Shown: one piece after another, positions 61,690 through 64,000 of the stretch
Layout of the letters: each line of letters opens with the position of its first letter
How positions within the stretch are numbered: the stretch's first letter is position 1
DNA from: Nymphaea colorata
Taxonomy: Eukaryota > Streptophyta > Magnoliopsida > Nymphaeales > Nymphaeaceae
NCBI RefSeq assembly: GCF_008831285.2
Contig: NC_045150.1
Coordinates: 62,001-126,000, forward strand
DNA: 64,000 bases
Reading direction: 5' to 3'
Notes under the pieces: generated by a model
What the model was told of the DNA's origin: nothing
Seen by the model: the letters and a program-made list of their open reading frames with translations, nothing else
The model's database searches: none
Program-made: the position numbers and the translations under genes

Positions 61690-62530
61690 ATCCTTGAATT
61701 TTTTTACTAACCTAAGGAGAAAAAGATAAGTGTAGCAGGATCTCTTGTCATCCCCTCTTTTCCAAATGCCATTTGCTTTAGATACATATGTCCATTGCAC
61801 CTTTATTAATGATGCCTTCTTCCCATAGATATGTGAATTCTTTCGGTTCACCACACATATGGGCTTGATTGAATATGTCAAATATGCTTTCAATTAAATT
61901 GGCTGCTCCTTTAAAGTATGTTGGGGATCAAGTATGTACTATTTCAACATGGATACATAAAATATATGATGAATCCTAGATAGCCCTAAAAGTCATTTTA
62001 GCTTATATGCCACATCACCAATCTTTTTCATTATTTCATATGGACCAATATCTCGCAGGTTTAACTATGCACTCTTTCATGTATAGACAATGCCATTCTA
62101 AGATGTCTTTCATGTTTTTCCTTGCTTATTGAGTAAATCAAAATTTCATTGGTGAAGACTGTCATAAACTGATCTACATAGAGTTAAGAAACCCAACTCA
62201 TCAAAGCCATAAAACTTGTTAGAACAATCGTTAGCATGAATGACATGACTGGGAATTCAAAATATCCATTACAGTACAAAATACAGTTTTAGGCACATAT
62301 GTAACCTTAATTATGAACTGATGATTCTTAGACCTCAAATCAATTTTTGAAAAGACACATGCACCTTTAAGTTGATCGATAGATTATTAATGCAGGGTAA
62401 AGGATATTTGTTGCACATAGCCACCTTATTCAATTGCATATCATCAATACATAACCTTGGACTGACATTTTTTTTCACAAATAATACTGATGCACCTCAC
62501 AGTGACATACTAAGTCAAATAAACTTTTTC
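61690..62530 (-). mobile_element. Ty3/gypsy remnant: reverse transcriptase joined to integrase C-terminus
   Basis: On the minus strand the reverse transcriptase reads GASVLFVKK, RLCID-MQLNKV, NKYPLP (about 62,390-62,500), then F-VMSF-LT and NEILIYS-SKEKHE-HLR (about 62,110-62,260; the catalytic F-x-D-D is V-F-T-N-E, so dead). Directly after it come RDIGPYEIMKKIGDVAYKL (about 62,010-62,065) and a chromodomain-like KASLIKVQWTY (about 61,775-61,810), which belong to the integrase C-terminus of chromovirus-type elements. RNase H and most of integrase are missing. Confidence 0.78.
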
Positions 62531-64000
62531 TTCACCAACTTCTACAACTAAACTTTCAACTCTTTTAACTTGGCTAGAGCCATTTTGTGAGGAGCTATAG
62601 CAATTGGTTGAGCTGCTAGAGTAAGTTCAATAGTAAACTCAACTTTGCAATCAGGTGGCAATCCAAGTAATTATTTTAAGAACACACTGGAAAACTCACA
62701 AAGAACAGGAACATTTTTTAGCTCCTCTTTTAAAACTAAAATGTTATCACTGACGCGAAAAAAGCTTCATACCTGTTTGCATCCCCAAAATGTATTTCGG
62801 TTTTGGAGTGCTTCAAAAATATGGAGTTTTATTTTGAAATGAGAGAAAAAGAGACTCGCCCGTCGATACAAGGTCCGGCCATTCCCCACGCCAATATTTG
62901 AAATGTCATCCTAAATCCTATATGTATGTGTGCTCAAGTCTAAATAACATTTTTTTAAAATATTGAGACAAATTTTGAAATGATTAAAATATAGTTAAAA
63001 AAAAAGTGGTGTCCTTAGGTCTAGAACTATGGTATTAAGGGTCAACAAACCCTTAATAATTAGTAACTTTAGAAACTTAAGATTGAATTGTTGGAATAGC
63101 CAAATAGTATAGAAAACAAATTGCTTAAAAGGGGCACTTGTAAGATCATTTGAGTTCTTCAAATGTTGTCACTGGAACTCAACTAAAAGATAATTTATAT
63201 TTGAAGATAGTTTTGAAAATCAAAGTTTTCTACTTGTTTGAGGAAATATGATCAGGAATATACTTGTAAATTACTTATTTTGCAAAACATGACTTCAACT
63301 TGTCATGCTTTGTTGTTATCAACCCAAATTTTTCAAAAAAAAGAAAAAGTTTGTATTTTATTATCTGGATTTAAAACCAAGATCTGGAATAGCTTAGCAA
63401 TTGTTCGATCCAAAATAAATCTTTAAACCCAGGTCATTTTACCCAAACACAAATTTGAAACTCTACCTTAGACGCAAGATTTAAATCTAGAACACATTTC
63501 TTTTGGATTAGATATGTGTTAACGGGTCTAGTCTAAACCCAGACCCAACTTACTAACTTGTATCATCCAATGTTTGTGTGTAACCCAGGTGAGAAGGTCG
63601 AGTCAGTGCTTTAGAGGTTGACCGTTCAACTATCACGTGATGAGGATGGCGTACAACAACTTCCAACCACCGCCACTGCAGATTCAAGCAGACTGCATGA
63701 GAATCCAACGAGTAGCATTAGATGACATCGCAAGGAGCCGTTGGGCGTGCTTTCTCACCCAACCATCGCTGCAAGGGGCGGATTTCCAAATGACACCTTC
63801 GAGCGTGAAGGCGTCAGTCTCCAACCACTGTCGCTTCAGCTTCCTACAATCTATGGAAGTCTCAGGCATTTAGCGACAGAAGGACGATGCAAGCGATCGG
63901 CTGACTACAACCTATCGAGTGGCTCCTTCCTACAAGCAGAGTTCCAATGTCCGGCAGCTCTGCTCAGGCGTTTGCAGGGGCTATAGGCGAGTGATGCCAG
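62531..64000. other. Intergenic, no confident gene
   Basis: The region 63,560-64,000 is GC-richer, with overlapping frames open on both strands (about 60-80 codons) and no recognised protein. It may be the start of a repeat or gene cut by the window edge. Confidence 0.4.

Noticed and set aside
1-64000. A previously undescribed multi-gene biological system
   Set aside because: The intact genes (ABCI1, UDP-galactose transporter, ZIP4) belong to known, unrelated families, and the remainder is repeats and pseudogenes. Nothing in the layout suggests a new functional cluster.

Overview
This window looks like nuclear DNA of a flowering plant. It is AT-rich, has GT-AG introns hundreds of bases to 1.5 kb long, long TA/GA/TC microsatellites, many degraded transposons and four plant-type gene bodies. 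The sequence alone does not fix the species. I found no bacterial-style operon, CRISPR array, confident tRNA or new multi-gene system.

Layout. 1-3,100: the 5' part of a decayed LINE on the minus strand, cut by the window edge, with a G-rich minisatellite at its upstream end. 3,100-9,300: mostly non-coding, with a TA microsatellite and a degenerate 5.8S rRNA copy at about 7,436. 9,319-9,723: a small inverted-repeat element. 9,765-16,515: a plant cyclopropane-fatty-acid synthase gene (+). Many splice sites are intact, but it lacks a central exon block and its 3' end and carries three one-base shifts in T runs. 18,990-21,000: two inverted-repeat elements and a TCGAG-rich dispersed repeat. 22,390-23,040: a beta-tubulin pseudogene (-). 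24,434-24,783: a MITE-like element. 26,087-26,755: an intact single-exon ABCI1/CcmA gene (-). 28,956-29,098: an orphan first-exon candidate (-). 29,700-31,260: repeats.

33,809-37,961: an intact five-exon UDP-galactose/nucleotide-sugar transporter (+). 38,585-42,690: a decayed Ty1/copia element with two diverged LTRs. 43,300-44,900: Ty3/gypsy integrase remnants (-) with an internal tandem duplication and a MITE next to them. 48,309-55,636: an intact five-exon SPO22/ZIP4 meiotic crossover gene (+, 938 residues). 56,915-58,955: a tandem duplication of about 1 kb. 61,690-62,530: a second gypsy remnant (-), with reverse transcriptase joined to the integrase C-terminus. The rest is intergenic.

The four host genes (lipid modification, mitochondrial cytochrome c maturation, Golgi nucleotide-sugar transport, meiotic crossover formation) are unrelated single-copy style genes and do not form a pathway. 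Exon borders were set by reading phase, splice consensus and recalled family sequence. No search was run.
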